Source of the DNA: Bin103 sp002238925
GTDB taxonomy: Bacteria; Spirochaetota; Spirochaetia; SZUA-6; Bin103
NCBI GenBank assembly: GCA_965208065.1
Contig: OZ242313.1
Location: forward strand, 1,302,001 to 1,366,000
Direction of reading: 5' to 3'
DNA length: 64,000 nucleotides
Part shown: in pieces, positions 25,059 to 33,688 of the stretch
Layout: each line of letters begins with the position of its first letter
Numbering within the stretch: position 1 is the stretch's first letter
Notes under the pieces: model-generated
What the model saw: the letters and a program-made list of their open reading frames with translations, nothing else
What the model was told of the DNA's origin: nothing
Databases searched by the model: none
Program-made: the position numbers and the translations under genes

Positions 25059-26271
25059 ATGACGATCCCAACGATATTCGAAACCTGTCGCCCTCGGGCC
25101 GACATTCTCTCCGGGAGTGTCGCGGACGCGGATTTTGCGGCCGACTTGGCGCAAGTCATTCGCGGACACGCCAGCGAGGAGTACGCCGACGCAGCCCGCT
25201 TCTTCGCCCGGACGTGGCCAACGCGCGGGCTGAAGAACCTGCTCGGCAGCGTTTGCCGGCGGCTGACCGGCGCAGGCGGCGAGGCCGCGGCGATCTTCCG
25301 GCTCGACACTTCCTACGGGGGCGGTAAGACCCACGCTCTGATCGCCCTCGTCCATACCGTGCGCGGCGCGCAGGACGTAAGCTCGATCGCCGAGTTCGTC
25401 GATTCCGGTCTGCTGCCTGAGGGGCCGGTGCGTGTGGCCGCGTTCGACGGCGAGAACGCGGACCCCGCCAACGGGCGCGCAATGGGCGAAGGCGTCCTGG
25501 CCCGGACGCCCTGGGGAGAGATTGCCTTCGCGCTTGCCGGCAAGTCCGGCTATGAGCGGTTTCGCAACAGCGACGAACAAGGAGTCGCCCCCGGCGCCGA
25601 TACGCTGCGCGAGCTGTTCGGTGGCCGGCCCACCCTGATTCTGCTCGATGAGCTGTCCGTCTACCTGCGCAAGGTGCGGCGCATGGACCACGCCCGAGAC
25701 CAGTTGACGGCGTTTCTTACCTCGCTGTTCAAGGCGGTGGAGAGTGAGCCCAACGCAGTGCTGGTTTACACGTTGGCGATCGGCAGGGATGGCCGTGCTT
25801 CCGATGCCTACAGCGAGGAGAATCAGTTCATCGGCGACCGGATGGCGGAGGCGGAAAGCGTCTCCGCACGCAAAGCCACGCTGCTGAACCCGACCGAGGA
25901 GGACGAGACCATCCAGGTCCTGCGCCGGCGTTTGTTCGAACGGATCGACGACGCCGCGGCCCGCTCCGTGATATCCAGCTACCAGGATCTGTGGGCCGCC
26001 CATGGCGACGCTCTGGACGGCGCCGCCGCCCACCCGCGTACTGCCGAGACCCTCCGCGCGAGCTACCCGCTGCATCCCGAGGTACTGGAGACCCTTACGG
26101 GCAAGACGGCGACGCTGGGCGACTTCCAGCGTGCGCGCGGCATGCTGCGCCTGGCCCGTTGAGGATGCGCAGCCGATCAGGGAGTTTCTGGAACCTCAGC
26201 TTCGTGCCGCCGCCGCGCAAGACCTGGAAGTTGGGTTCGCGTTGACTTTCGAGAATGGACTCTACGGTTGA
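25059..26271 (+). pseudogene. Truncated DUF499-family ATPase with a detached C-terminal piece
   Basis: ATG at 25059 begins MTIPTIFETCRPRADIL. The nucleotide-binding loop DTSYGGGKTHALIALVH is near residue 85, and a Walker B-like ILLDELSVYLRKVR is near residue 200. The frame stops at 26162 after DFQRARGMLRLAR, about 368 residues, whereas DUF499 proteins are usually around 1000. Immediately after, in another frame, EDAQPIREFLEPQLRAAAAQ and EVGFALTFENGL (to 26271) resemble a distal part of the family. An internal deletion is the simplest reading. DUF499 ATPases occur in defence-type loci with DUF1156 methylases; none is present here. Confidence 0.65.
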
Positions 26272-26383
26272 GGAACCGGAAGGGCTGGACGAGCAGGAAA
26301 CCTCACGGCAGGCGTACCCTGTTGGATGAGTTGCTCACCTTTTCTGAAGAGTAAGGGATAGTCGTAGTGGACGGCCGGATCAC

Positions 26384-26546
26384 TACGCGCCGCGCGGCTG
26401 GGGCCGCCTGAGCGAGGTGCTACGCATCCCCCTGATCGACTACGCCGCCGTGTTCGCCCTGGCCGCCATCATCGGCGGCATCCTCGGCCTCGTCCGGCTG
26501 CCCGGCGGAACAGGCCGAAGAGCGCGCGCGCGTCCGCGGACTGAGC
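26384..26546 (+). repeat. Second copy of the 3' end of the membrane-protein gene
   Basis: This 163-bp stretch matches 24050-24213 almost base for base over its first 120 bases (same translated IPLIDYAAVFALAAIIGGIL). It then diverges somewhat and matches again at TCCGCGGACTGAGC. It has no upstream part of the gene and is flanked by the DUF499 remnant and the AbiE-like module. It marks the left edge of a duplicated block. Confidence 0.85.
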
Positions 26547-26609
26547 AGGACGAAGTCGACCATATGCGTGTACATCCAGTATCGGGGACGCGCCCGCAGC
26601 TAACAGGGG

Positions 26610-26684
26610 TGCCAGGGGGCATAATAATATACACGAAATAGGTATACTTCATTGTGGTTGTATAGTATCATTATTGAGTGATCT
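26610..26684 (+). promoter_or_regulatory. AT-rich putative promoter region of the second AbiE-type pair
   Basis: An abrupt AT-rich island in an otherwise GC-rich window (ATAATAATATACACGAAATA, then GTATACTTC and TATAGTATCATTATTG). TATAGT at 26661-26666 could be a -10 element and GTATAC at 26642-26647 is a perfect 6-bp palindrome. A clear -35 was not found. It ends directly at the ATG of the regulator-like gene, so it most likely controls the pair. Confidence 0.4.
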
Positions 26685-27707
26685 ATGGGGTCTGAATCAC
26701 TCGCAAGGAGCAGTATAGCCCAACGCTTGGAGGTCGCGGTTGCGGCAGTGCTCCCGCGGTCGGTCATGGTGCGGCGTCGCCGAGCGGATGGTCATACGGT
26801 CAACCTTGAGTTCAACGGAATGCGCGTGTCGGTCAGGTGGATCGGCGAGGGCGGGTTGCGCCAGGCCCGGGAGTTGATCGCCGATCGGAAGCGCCTTCCG
26901 GAAGTAGTGGTGGCCCGCCGCATGTCACCGGGCGCACGCGAGACGCTTTCCGCGGAGGGTGTCGGCTGGGTAGACGAGACCGGCGCTGCCGAGATCGCAT
27001 TGAGATCGTTGATCGTCTCCCGGAGCGGGCGTCCAGTCCAGGAACCGCCCAAGCCACCCCGCTGGACACCCGCCGGGCTTGCTGTTGCCGAGGCTTTGCT
27101 GTGCGGCGGAAAGGCGACGGTCAGCGCGGTTCGGCAAACGACCGGGTTGTCCGCGGGAGGCGCTGCCAACGCGCTCCGATCCCTCGGCGACCTCGGGCTC
27201 CTGGGCGCGTTGGCACGCCGCGGGCGTAACTCTGGGCGTTCCGTTCCGGACGCGGACCGGTTGCTGGACGAATACGCCGCCGCCGCCGCCGCGATGGCTC
27301 CGGTACCCGCTCTCACCGTGGGAGTTACGTGGCGCGATCTTGTAGCAGGCTTGAGCCGGACCGGCGAGCAGTGGTCGAACACGGGAATCTTGTGGGCGGC
27401 TACCGGCTCCTTGGCGGCCATGATCCTTGCCCCCTACCTCACGACGGTGACGACTGCCGACGTCTACGTCGATAGGGATACCATTCCCGCGCTCGAGTCC
27501 GTGGCATCGCAGGCCGGATTGCGGCCGATTGAAGGAGGCCGGCTCACGTTGCGTCCGTTTCCGACGGTTACCACCAAGCGGCTTGCGGTCAATCAAGACG
27601 GCCTGCGCGTTGCCCCGTGGCCCAGGGTTTACGCGGATCTGCGCGTAGTGGGCGTAAGAGGTGAGGAAGCCGCCGAGCATCTCCGGAGGGTGATTCGTGG
27701 CGGCTGA
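26685..27707 (+). CDS. AbiEi-like regulator/antitoxin with winged-helix domain
   Basis: A 340-residue protein. Residues 1-115 form an alpha/beta domain (VVVARRMSPGARETLSAEG, VGWVDETGAAEIAL). Residues about 125-180 look like a winged helix (VAEALLCGGKATVSAVRQTTGLSAGGAANALRSLGDLGLL is the core). The C-terminal part (WAATGSLAAMILAPYLTTV, DVYVDRDTIPALE, EGGRLTLRPFP) resembles the AbiEi C-terminal domain that pairs with COG2253-type nucleotidyltransferases. The stop lies 11 bp inside the next gene, so the two are coupled. This pair is only distantly similar to the AbiE pair at 21.5-23 kb. Confidence 0.72.
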   Translation: MGSESLARSSIAQRLEVAVAAVLPRSVMVRRRRADGHTVNLEFNGMRVSVRWIGEGGLRQARELIADRKRLPEVVVARRMSPGARETLSAEGVGWVDETGAAEIALRSLIVSRSGRPVQEPPKPPRWTPAGLAVAEALLCGGKATVSAVRQTTGLSAGGAANALRSLGDLGLLGALARRGRNSGRSVPDADRLLDEYAAAAAAMAPVPALTVGVTWRDLVAGLSRTGEQWSNTGILWAATGSLAAMILAPYLTTVTTADVYVDRDTIPALESVASQAGLRPIEGGRLTLRPFPTVTTKRLAVNQDGLRVAPWPRVYADLRVVGVRGEEAAEHLRRVIRGG

Positions 27708-28563
27708 TCTGAACCGCGGCCGGCCCGCGCCAGTCAGCTCCCGGGCGGCGCGGAGTGCGGCTGAAACGGCGTTGGTACGCATTGTCCACCACTATGGGAC
27801 TCGGCCGGAGTTCGTCGTGATAGGGGGATTGGTCCCTGAGTTGCTCTGCGCCGAGAGCCAATTTCAGCACGCAGGGACCACTGATGTAGACGTACAGGTG
27901 AACCTGGAGATTGCTTGTGGCTCGGTGAACACGGCACGGCTGGAGCGGGCGCTTCGGAATGCCGAATTCATCCCCGAGAGCGATCAAGTCTGGCGGTGGG
28001 TCGCCGATCGTACTGTCGCCTCGGCGATTGTGAGGTTCGAGTTATTTGCCGACCTTCACGACCAACGCGCGGAGGCTACGATCGAATTCGACGAATGCCA
28101 GAGCCTCGGGGCAGTGAACCTTCGTGGTACCGGGTACGCGTCCGATCACATAGAAGTTCGTACGTTTAGCGCGCGGATCGGGGACGATGAGCTCGCAGTG
28201 GAAGTGAACGTGGCGGGGCTCGCTGGATTCCTGCTCGCCAAGGCAGCGGCGGCGTACTCACGGCGTAGGCCCAAGGACTGGTACGACATCGCTTTTGTGC
28301 TCCTCCACAACGACGCTGGCGGAGCTCCAGAAGCGGCGGCCCTCGTGCGGCAGCACTTCGCACGCGACCTCGGCACGCTTCGTACTGCGCTCGAAGATCT
28401 GCACGCAAACTTTGCGAACCATCAGGCGCAGGGATCTCAGGCCTACGTCCAGCAGATGACTGTTGACCATCCTGGCCTGGATGAACGGACTCTGGGCGCA
28501 GATGCGGTAATCGCGGTGGACCAGTTTCTCCAGGGCCTACAGCTTGGTGAGAGTACAGGGTAG
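27697..28563 (+). CDS. AbiEii/COG2253-like nucleotidyltransferase toxin
   Basis: A 288-residue protein starting at GTG 27697, overlapping the previous gene by 11 bp. The nucleotidyltransferase motifs are FVVIGGLVPELL near residue 45, then GTTDVDVQVNLEI near residue 62 (G-G ... D-x-D). Downstream, NVAGLAGFLLAKAAAAYSRRRPKDWYDIAFVLLH carries the typical K...R-x-K-D-x-Y-D pattern of the family. Key residues are present. With the upstream regulator it makes a type IV-like toxin-antitoxin unit. It sits exactly between the two detached pieces of a duplicated segment (26384-26546 and 28598-28779). Confidence 0.75.
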   Translation: MAADLNRGRPAPVSSRAARSAAETALVRIVHHYGTRPEFVVIGGLVPELLCAESQFQHAGTTDVDVQVNLEIACGSVNTARLERALRNAEFIPESDQVWRWVADRTVASAIVRFELFADLHDQRAEATIEFDECQSLGAVNLRGTGYASDHIEVRTFSARIGDDELAVEVNVAGLAGFLLAKAAAAYSRRRPKDWYDIAFVLLHNDAGGAPEAAALVRQHFARDLGTLRTALEDLHANFANHQAQGSQAYVQQMTVDHPGLDERTLGADAVIAVDQFLQGLQLGESTG

Positions 28564-28597
28564 ACGGTCAGGGCGCTCTTGCTGGAAGCCGTAGCGG

Positions 28598-28779
28598 TTT
28601 CAATAATTTGCTGGTTCACATTGAGTAAACGAATGAGATGAGATGAAGAATCCGCCGGAGGGCTGGCCGAGGATTGCGCCTGCCGTGTTCTACAACGACG
28701 CGGCAGCCGCGATCGACTGGTTGCGCCGCGCCATTGGCTTCGCGGTGCAGGAGAGGGGCGAGAACGACGCCGGGCAGAT
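28598..28779 (+). pseudogene. Truncated second copy of the HicB tail and VOC gene start
   Basis: From 28598 the sequence follows 24409 onward (TTCAATAATTTGCTGG against TTCAATCATCGGCTGG, then GAGTAA/GAGTAG). From ATG 28643 it reproduces the first 45 codons of the VOC gene, with about nine residues in ten unchanged. Identity ends at GACGCCGGGCAGAT. The rest of the VOC gene is absent; other sequence, including a ppc fragment, follows. Confidence 0.82.
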
Positions 28780-28812
28780 TTCGAAGTTCAGGCCTGATAA
28801 CCTCCGAATCGT

Positions 28813-28914
28813 CATGGCGGAGCCCCAGCGCTCCAGGTCGGCGGCTAGGCGCTCGGCGCTGCGGTCCCGCACGGTGGTCTCGATGGAAGCCGCGAGGGTC
28901 AATTCCAGGTTGTC
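28813..28914 (-). pseudogene. Detached fragment of a phosphoenolpyruvate carboxylase gene
   Basis: On the minus strand this stretch encodes DNLELTLAASIETTVRDRSA and then ERLAADLERWGSAM. The intact ppc at 36262-39033 has DNLELTLAASIEAAVLHRSA and ERPAADLARWNSAM. About 34 codons are recognisable, with clear divergence from the intact gene. It has no start or stop of its own. It lies between the truncated VOC copy and the promoter region of the ABC importer. Confidence 0.75.
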
Positions 28915-28942
28915 GCCCGCTGGGTCCGCTGGGTTGTGTGAT

Positions 28943-28971
28943 TTGACGGCGTGGGTGGGCCGTGGTACGAA
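28943..28971 (+). promoter_or_regulatory. Possible promoter of the peptide-type ABC operon
   Basis: TTGACG at 28943-28948 is followed after exactly 17 bp by TACGAA at 28966-28971, about 37 bp before the binding-protein start. The -35 is good and the -10 is weak. A strong purine-rich ribosome site (GGGAGGGGGGAGG) lies between it and the ATG. Confidence 0.35.
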
Positions 28972-29007
28972 GGAGACTCGAACAGAATCAGGGAGGGGGG
29001 AGGTAGC

Positions 29008-30819
29008 ATGATGCGTTGTTGCAGTTGGAAGAACCCGGTGGCGGTGGTTCTGGTGCTGGGTCTGGCAGCCGGGGCCGCGTGGGCGACCGGGGAGGCGGAG
29101 CAGGCGGCGCTCCCGGAGCGGGAGATGATCGAGAACGTCTGGGGGGAGATGCAGGAGAAGCCCGAATACGGAGGCACCATCACCTTTCTCGGCGTCCCGG
29201 AGACGGAGGAGCATGGCTTCGACAACTACTACGGCTGGGCCGCGATGACCAACTCGCCCGGTGCCGAACGGCTGGGAGCGAACGATTGGGCGGCGGACCG
29301 CAGCATAGAGGACTACTCGGCCTGGTGGTCACCGGGCACGGCGGTGCCTGGCCTGGCGGAGAGTTGGGAGCAGCCGGATGCCAACACCACCATCTTCCAC
29401 CTGCGCCAGGGAGTGCACTGGCACGACCTGCCGCCGGTCAACGGGCGCGAGTTCGTGGCGGACGACGTGGTCTTCCACTTCCAGCGCATCTACGGCGTCG
29501 GGGGCGTGTTCGAGAAGTCGCCGTTCAACGGCCACACGTTCTTCGAGACCATGGAGTCGGTCGAGGCCACGGACAAGTACACGGTGGAGTTCAAGCACCC
29601 GGCCAACGCGTTCGTGCTGTACCTGTTTCTGGTCGCCGGCTGGGCTGACACCATCGGCCCGCCGCGCGAAGTGATCGAGGAGTTCGGCGAAGACAGCAAG
29701 GTGTTGACCAACTTTCGCGGCACCGGTCCGTTCATCATCGACGACTACAATCCGGGCACCTCGCTGACCTGGGTGAGGAATCCTAATTACTGGGGCCATG
29801 ACGAGCTGTTCCCGGATCAGCAGTTCCAGCTTCCCTACGTCGACGAATACAAGCAGATCTTCGTCGCGGACAAGGCCACCAAGCTGGCGGCCCTGCGCTC
29901 TGCCCAGCTCGACGTGCTCGGCCCGCTGAACTTCACCGACGTCGGCGTGACGTGGGAGGAGCGCGACAGCCTGGAGAAGACCCATCCCGACCTCCAGTAC
30001 AAGCAGTTCGCGATGACCGGCCAGAGCATCGTGATGCGGCACGGCGCGGAGCCGTTCTATCCCGACATCCGGGTGCGCGAGGCGCTGCAGATGGCGATAA
30101 ACCGCGACGAGCTGGCGGCGACCTGGGGCGGCGGCGTGCTGAACTCGCTGATGGAAGACAACTTCGTGTGCTGGTCGTGCGTGACCGGTTACTACACCCC
30201 GTTCGACGAGCTGCCGGAGCGGGTTCAACAGGCATTCCAGTACAACCCCGAGCGGGCGCGCGAGCTGCTCGCGGAGGCCGGCTACCCCGACGGATTCAAG
30301 ACCACCCTGGTGATCAGCTCCGAGGACGACCTGGACCTGTTCCGGATCGCGCAGAGCTACTTTGCCGAGATCGGCGTGGAGATGGAGATCAAGACCATGG
30401 AGCCGACCGCCTACAATGAGCACGTGATGGGCGGCCAGCTCGAGCAGATGGCGCCCAAGGGGTTCGGCGCCGCCTATCCCGGCGTCGACGGGTCGATGAA
30501 CCACTTCTTCGGGCGCGGCGGCGACCCGTTCCCGTGGAACATCGGGCGCCATGACGACGCGACCTACGACGCGACCTACACGGCCGGGCTCGCCTCCGGG
30601 GCAATCGACGATTACGTGGCCAACCTGACGGCCACCAACGACCGCGTCATGACCGAGCATTGGCTCATTCCACTGGCCATGAACGGCAACTACCGCGTGT
30701 GGTGGCCGTGGCTGAAGAGCTACCGCGGCGAGTTCCGCCTGGGCACCGACTACGGCTTCGGCCATGTGTTCGCCCGGGTATGGGTGGACCAGCCCCTCAA
30801 GGAGTCGATGGGATACTGA
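29008..30819 (+). CDS. ABC transporter substrate-binding protein, family 5 (peptide/opine type)
   Basis: About 603 residues with an N-terminal signal peptide (VAVVLVLGLAAGAAWATGEAE). Family 5 landmarks: YGGTITFLGVPE near residue 53, LAESWEQPDANTTIFHLRQGVHWHD near 115, FVADDVVFHFQRI, the P-x-x-V-x-V-R-E-A-like FYPDIRVREALQMAINRDEL near 350, and ARELLAEAGYPDGFKTTLVI near 415. It binds an oligopeptide, opine or sugar-like ligand in the periplasm and hands it to the two permeases encoded next. A terminator-like hairpin separates it from them, which would favour more binding protein than permease. ATG 29008 and 29011 are both possible starts. Confidence 0.92.
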   Translation: MMRCCSWKNPVAVVLVLGLAAGAAWATGEAEQAALPEREMIENVWGEMQEKPEYGGTITFLGVPETEEHGFDNYYGWAAMTNSPGAERLGANDWAADRSIEDYSAWWSPGTAVPGLAESWEQPDANTTIFHLRQGVHWHDLPPVNGREFVADDVVFHFQRIYGVGGVFEKSPFNGHTFFETMESVEATDKYTVEFKHPANAFVLYLFLVAGWADTIGPPREVIEEFGEDSKVLTNFRGTGPFIIDDYNPGTSLTWVRNPNYWGHDELFPDQQFQLPYVDEYKQIFVADKATKLAALRSAQLDVLGPLNFTDVGVTWEERDSLEKTHPDLQYKQFAMTGQSIVMRHGAEPFYPDIRVREALQMAINRDELAATWGGGVLNSLMEDNFVCWSCVTGYYTPFDELPERVQQAFQYNPERARELLAEAGYPDGFKTTLVISSEDDLDLFRIAQSYFAEIGVEMEIKTMEPTAYNEHVMGGQLEQMAPKGFGAAYPGVDGSMNHFFGRGGDPFPWNIGRHDDATYDATYTAGLASGAIDDYVANLTATNDRVMTEHWLIPLAMNGNYRVWWPWLKSYRGEFRLGTDYGFGHVFARVWVDQPLKESMGY

Positions 30820-30825
30820 GGATTC

Positions 30826-30868
30826 GCCGTCATCCCGCACCTCATCGCGGGATGACGGCCTCGTTTTT
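30826..30868 (+). terminator. Hairpin with T-tract after the binding-protein gene (intra-operon)
   Basis: GCCGTCATCCCGC at 30826-30838 pairs perfectly with GCGGGATGACGGC at 30847-30859 around an 8-base loop, and five T residues follow at 30864-30868. It looks like a factor-independent terminator, perhaps partial, lying 7 bp after the stop and 30 bp before the first permease gene. The stem sequence also resembles REP-like elements found in many genomes. Confidence 0.75.
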
Positions 30869-30897
30869 CTGATCCCAGCAGTCCGCGGCACGCGCCG

Positions 30898-31860
30898 ATG
30901 TATACCTATCTCCTCAGACGCGTACTTCTGCTGATCCCGACGCTGCTGATCGTCAGCGTCATCGTGTTCCTGTCGGTACGGCTGATCCCGGGCGACGTAA
31001 TCGACGTGATGTTCGCGCAGATGTCGGTGAGCGGCCGTTCCAATCTGCCCTCCCGCGAGGCCCTGGAGGCGGCGCTCGGACTGGACCGCCCGCTGCACGT
31101 CCAGTACCTGAGCTGGCTCGGCGACATCGTGCTGCGCGGCGATTTCGGGGATCCGCTGATGGCGATAGAACCGGTGGCGGTGCTGATCCGGCAGCGCATC
31201 GGGGTGACGCTGGAACTCGGCGCGATGGCGATAATCGTCAGCCTGCTGGTGTCGGTGCCGGTCGGGATCTACTCGGCGGTGCGCCAGGACAGCGTGGCCG
31301 ACTACCTGGCGCGTTCGCTGGCGATCATTCTCGTTTCCGTGCCGCCGTTCTGGACCGGCACGATGGTCATGATCTACCCGTCGGTGTGGTGGGGCTGGGC
31401 GCCGCCGATCGAGCTTAATCCGCTGGTCGAGGATCCTTTCGGCCACCTGGGCCATGTGCTGCTGCCGGCGGTGGTGCTGGGTACGGCCCTGGCCGGCCTG
31501 AGCATGCGGATGACGCGCACCATGATGCTGGAGGTGCTGCGCGCCGACTACATCCGCACCGCCTGGTCGAAGGGCCTGAGCGAGCGCCTGGTGGTGATCA
31601 GGCACGCGGTGAAGAACGCCACCATCCCGGTGCTCACGCACGTGGCGGTGCAGCTTCCGGTCGTGATCGGCGGGGCGGTGATCGTGGAGGAGATATTCCA
31701 GTTGCCGGGCATGGGCCGCCTGCTGGTGGATGCCGTGGGGCGGCGCGACTACCCGCTCGTATCCGGCATCAACGTGGTGTTCGCGGCGGTGGTGGTGCTG
31801 GTCAATCTGATCACCGACGTCACCTACTCGTGGCTCGACCCGCGGGTGCGCCATGAGTAG
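30898..31860 (+). CDS. ABC transporter permease, DppB/OppB type
   Basis: A 320-residue inner-membrane permease with six predicted helices. It starts MYTYLLRRVLLLIPTLLIVSVIVFLSVRLIPGD, the usual DppB N-terminus, and has LGLDRPLHVQYLSWLGDIVLRGDFG, RMTRTMMLEVLRADYIRTAWSKGLSE (the EAA loop that contacts the ATPase) and VIVEEIFQLPGMGRLLVDAV. It works with the DppC-like partner whose start overlaps its stop by 8 bp. No ATPase gene (DppD/DppF type) is present in the operon within this window. Confidence 0.93.
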   Translation: MYTYLLRRVLLLIPTLLIVSVIVFLSVRLIPGDVIDVMFAQMSVSGRSNLPSREALEAALGLDRPLHVQYLSWLGDIVLRGDFGDPLMAIEPVAVLIRQRIGVTLELGAMAIIVSLLVSVPVGIYSAVRQDSVADYLARSLAIILVSVPPFWTGTMVMIYPSVWWGWAPPIELNPLVEDPFGHLGHVLLPAVVLGTALAGLSMRMTRTMMLEVLRADYIRTAWSKGLSERLVVIRHAVKNATIPVLTHVAVQLPVVIGGAVIVEEIFQLPGMGRLLVDAVGRRDYPLVSGINVVFAAVVVLVNLITDVTYSWLDPRVRHE

Positions 31861-32785
31861 CGCGAGTGTGCCGGAACCGCAGCCGCGCGGCAGCGGCTTC
31901 CTTGCTTTTCTGGGCGAGCTGGTTCGCCGCAAGCCGGCGGGGGCGGTGTTCGGCAGCGTGGTCCTGATCATGCTGTTCGCCGGCCTGTTCGCCGACCAAC
32001 TCGCGCCGCACGACGTGAACGCGGTGCGCATGACCGACCGCCTGCAGCCGCCGTCCGCCACCTACTGGCTGGGCACCGATCAACTGGGCCGCGACCTGTT
32101 CAGCCGCCTGATGCATGGCGCGCGCATCTCGGTGACCATCGGGCTGACCGCCACCACCCTGAGCACCGGGCTCGGCATCCTGATCGGCGTGCCGTCCGGG
32201 TTCCTGGGCGGGCGGCTCGACATTGCCGTGCAGCGCTTCGTGGATGCGTTCATGGCCATTCCGGGCATCCTCCTGCTGATCACCATCATGTCGCTGGTCG
32301 GGCCCGGTATGCTGCAGATCATCCTGATCGTCGGCACCTATTCCGGCGTGCAGGCCTCGCGCGTAATTCGCGGCGCCGTGATCGGCATCAAGGAGAACGC
32401 CTACCTCACTGCGGCCGAAGCGATCGGCGCCAGCCGCCTGAAGATCCTGCTGCGCCACGTGCTGCCCAACGTGGTGCCGCCGGTGATCATCCTGTTCTCG
32501 ACCACCATCGGGTACGTGATCCTGGCGGAAGCGTCGCTGAGCTTCCTGGGGTTCGGCCTGCCGCCGGAGATTCCCAGTTGGGGCGGCATGCTCAGCGACG
32601 AGGGGCGGCGCTACATGGAACGCGCGCCGAGCCTGGCGTTCTGGCCCGGCTTCTGCCTGGCGCTGGTGGTGTACTGCCTCAACATGTTCGGCGACACGCT
32701 GCGCGACCTGCTCGACCCGCGCCTGCGCGGCGCCAGCGGCCGCATGGGCGGCCGCGGCGTGCGCCAGATAGCACCACGTGCATAG
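31853..32785 (+). CDS. ABC transporter permease, DppC/OppC type
   Basis: A 310-residue permease with six helices. Landmarks: GTDQLGRDLFSRLMHGARISV near residue 75, VPSGFLGGRLDIAVQRFVDAFMAIPGILLL, the EAA loop AVIGIKENAYLTAAEAIGAS, FLGFGLPPEIPSWGGMLSD, and the C-terminal LNMFGDTLRDLLDPRLRG. Translation is coupled to the upstream permease by an 8-bp overlap. A decayed relative lies at 1257-1379. The operon then continues with a PhyH-like gene after 9 bp, so the dioxygenase may process the imported compound. Confidence 0.93.
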   Translation: MSSASVPEPQPRGSGFLAFLGELVRRKPAGAVFGSVVLIMLFAGLFADQLAPHDVNAVRMTDRLQPPSATYWLGTDQLGRDLFSRLMHGARISVTIGLTATTLSTGLGILIGVPSGFLGGRLDIAVQRFVDAFMAIPGILLLITIMSLVGPGMLQIILIVGTYSGVQASRVIRGAVIGIKENAYLTAAEAIGASRLKILLRHVLPNVVPPVIILFSTTIGYVILAEASLSFLGFGLPPEIPSWGGMLSDEGRRYMERAPSLAFWPGFCLALVVYCLNMFGDTLRDLLDPRLRGASGRMGGRGVRQIAPRA

Positions 32786-32794
32786 GAGAGACGG

Positions 32795-33685
32795 ATGGAG
32801 CAAGTCAGGGATTCGCATACCGGAAGGCCGCACGAGGCGATCGAGCGCGACGCCTACGCCAGCTACGACCGGGTCGCCGAGGGCATCGAGCTGTCAGACG
32901 TCGACCGGGCACGCGTGGACCGGGCGGTCCGGGCGGTGAGCCAGAACGGCTATGCCATCGTCACCGGTTTTCTGGACGGCGAGCGTACGCGGCGCGCGCG
33001 CGAGGAGCTGGCCGCCGTGTTTGATCTGCCCGACGACATGGTGCTCAAGGGCAAGCGCCTGCCCGCCGGCGGCGGCGAGAACACCATCCACGTATGCAAC
33101 CTGTTCGCCCGCACGCGCGCGGCGGACGGCATCGCCACCGATCCGCTGCTCCTGAAGGTGATCGAGGGGGTGCTGGGGCCGGCGTTTCAGCTCTCGGTGG
33201 CGTGTGCGATGCGCCCCGGCCCCGGCGCCGCAAACCAGGTCCTGCACCGCGACGACGTGATGTACGGCGTCCCGCGTCCTCACTTCCCAGTGGTGGCGAA
33301 CACGCTGATCGCGCTGGAAGACTTCACCCGCGAAAACGGCGCCACCCGCGTGGTGCCGGGCAGCCACCGGTCGGTCGAGCCGGTCGACCAGGATGCCGAG
33401 GCGGTCGACGCCGAGATGCCGGCGGGCTCGCTGCTGGTGTGGGACGGCGCGGTATGGCACGGCAGCGGCGAGAATCGGACTCCCGACCGGTATCGCACCT
33501 CGATCAACCTGAACTTCAACCTGAGCTGGCTGCGCCAGCAGGAAAACCAGTATCTCGGCGTCCCCCGCGACGTGATAACCGGCCTGCCGGAAATGCTGCA
33601 GCGCCTGCTCGGCTACAACCGCAGCCTGTTCGGCGGTGTCAGCCGCACCTCCTCACTGGACTACTTCAACAACCACTACGCGTAG
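32795..33685 (+). CDS. Phytanoyl-CoA dioxygenase (PhyH)-family protein
   Basis: A 296-residue Fe(II)/2-oxoglutarate-dependent oxygenase-like protein. The metal motif H-x-D is in VLHRDDVMYG near residue 151; the distal His is in VWHGSGENRTPDRYRTSI near residue 225, with the following Arg as the 2-oxoglutarate anchor. NGYAIVTGFLDGE near the N-terminus and VPGSHRS near residue 188 are family landmarks. It starts 9 bp after the permease gene and is probably co-transcribed, pointing to oxidation of an imported substrate. It is one of five PhyH-family genes in this window. Confidence 0.9.
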   Translation: MEQVRDSHTGRPHEAIERDAYASYDRVAEGIELSDVDRARVDRAVRAVSQNGYAIVTGFLDGERTRRAREELAAVFDLPDDMVLKGKRLPAGGGENTIHVCNLFARTRAADGIATDPLLLKVIEGVLGPAFQLSVACAMRPGPGAANQVLHRDDVMYGVPRPHFPVVANTLIALEDFTRENGATRVVPGSHRSVEPVDQDAEAVDAEMPAGSLLVWDGAVWHGSGENRTPDRYRTSINLNFNLSWLRQQENQYLGVPRDVITGLPEMLQRLLGYNRSLFGGVSRTSSLDYFNNHYA

Positions 33686-33688
33686 GTC

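Noticed and set aside
21300..29000. Insertion sequence or prophage as cause of the rearrangements
   Set aside because: No transposase, integrase, terminal inverted repeats or target-site duplications were found around the duplicated pieces; fragments can be explained by recombination alone.
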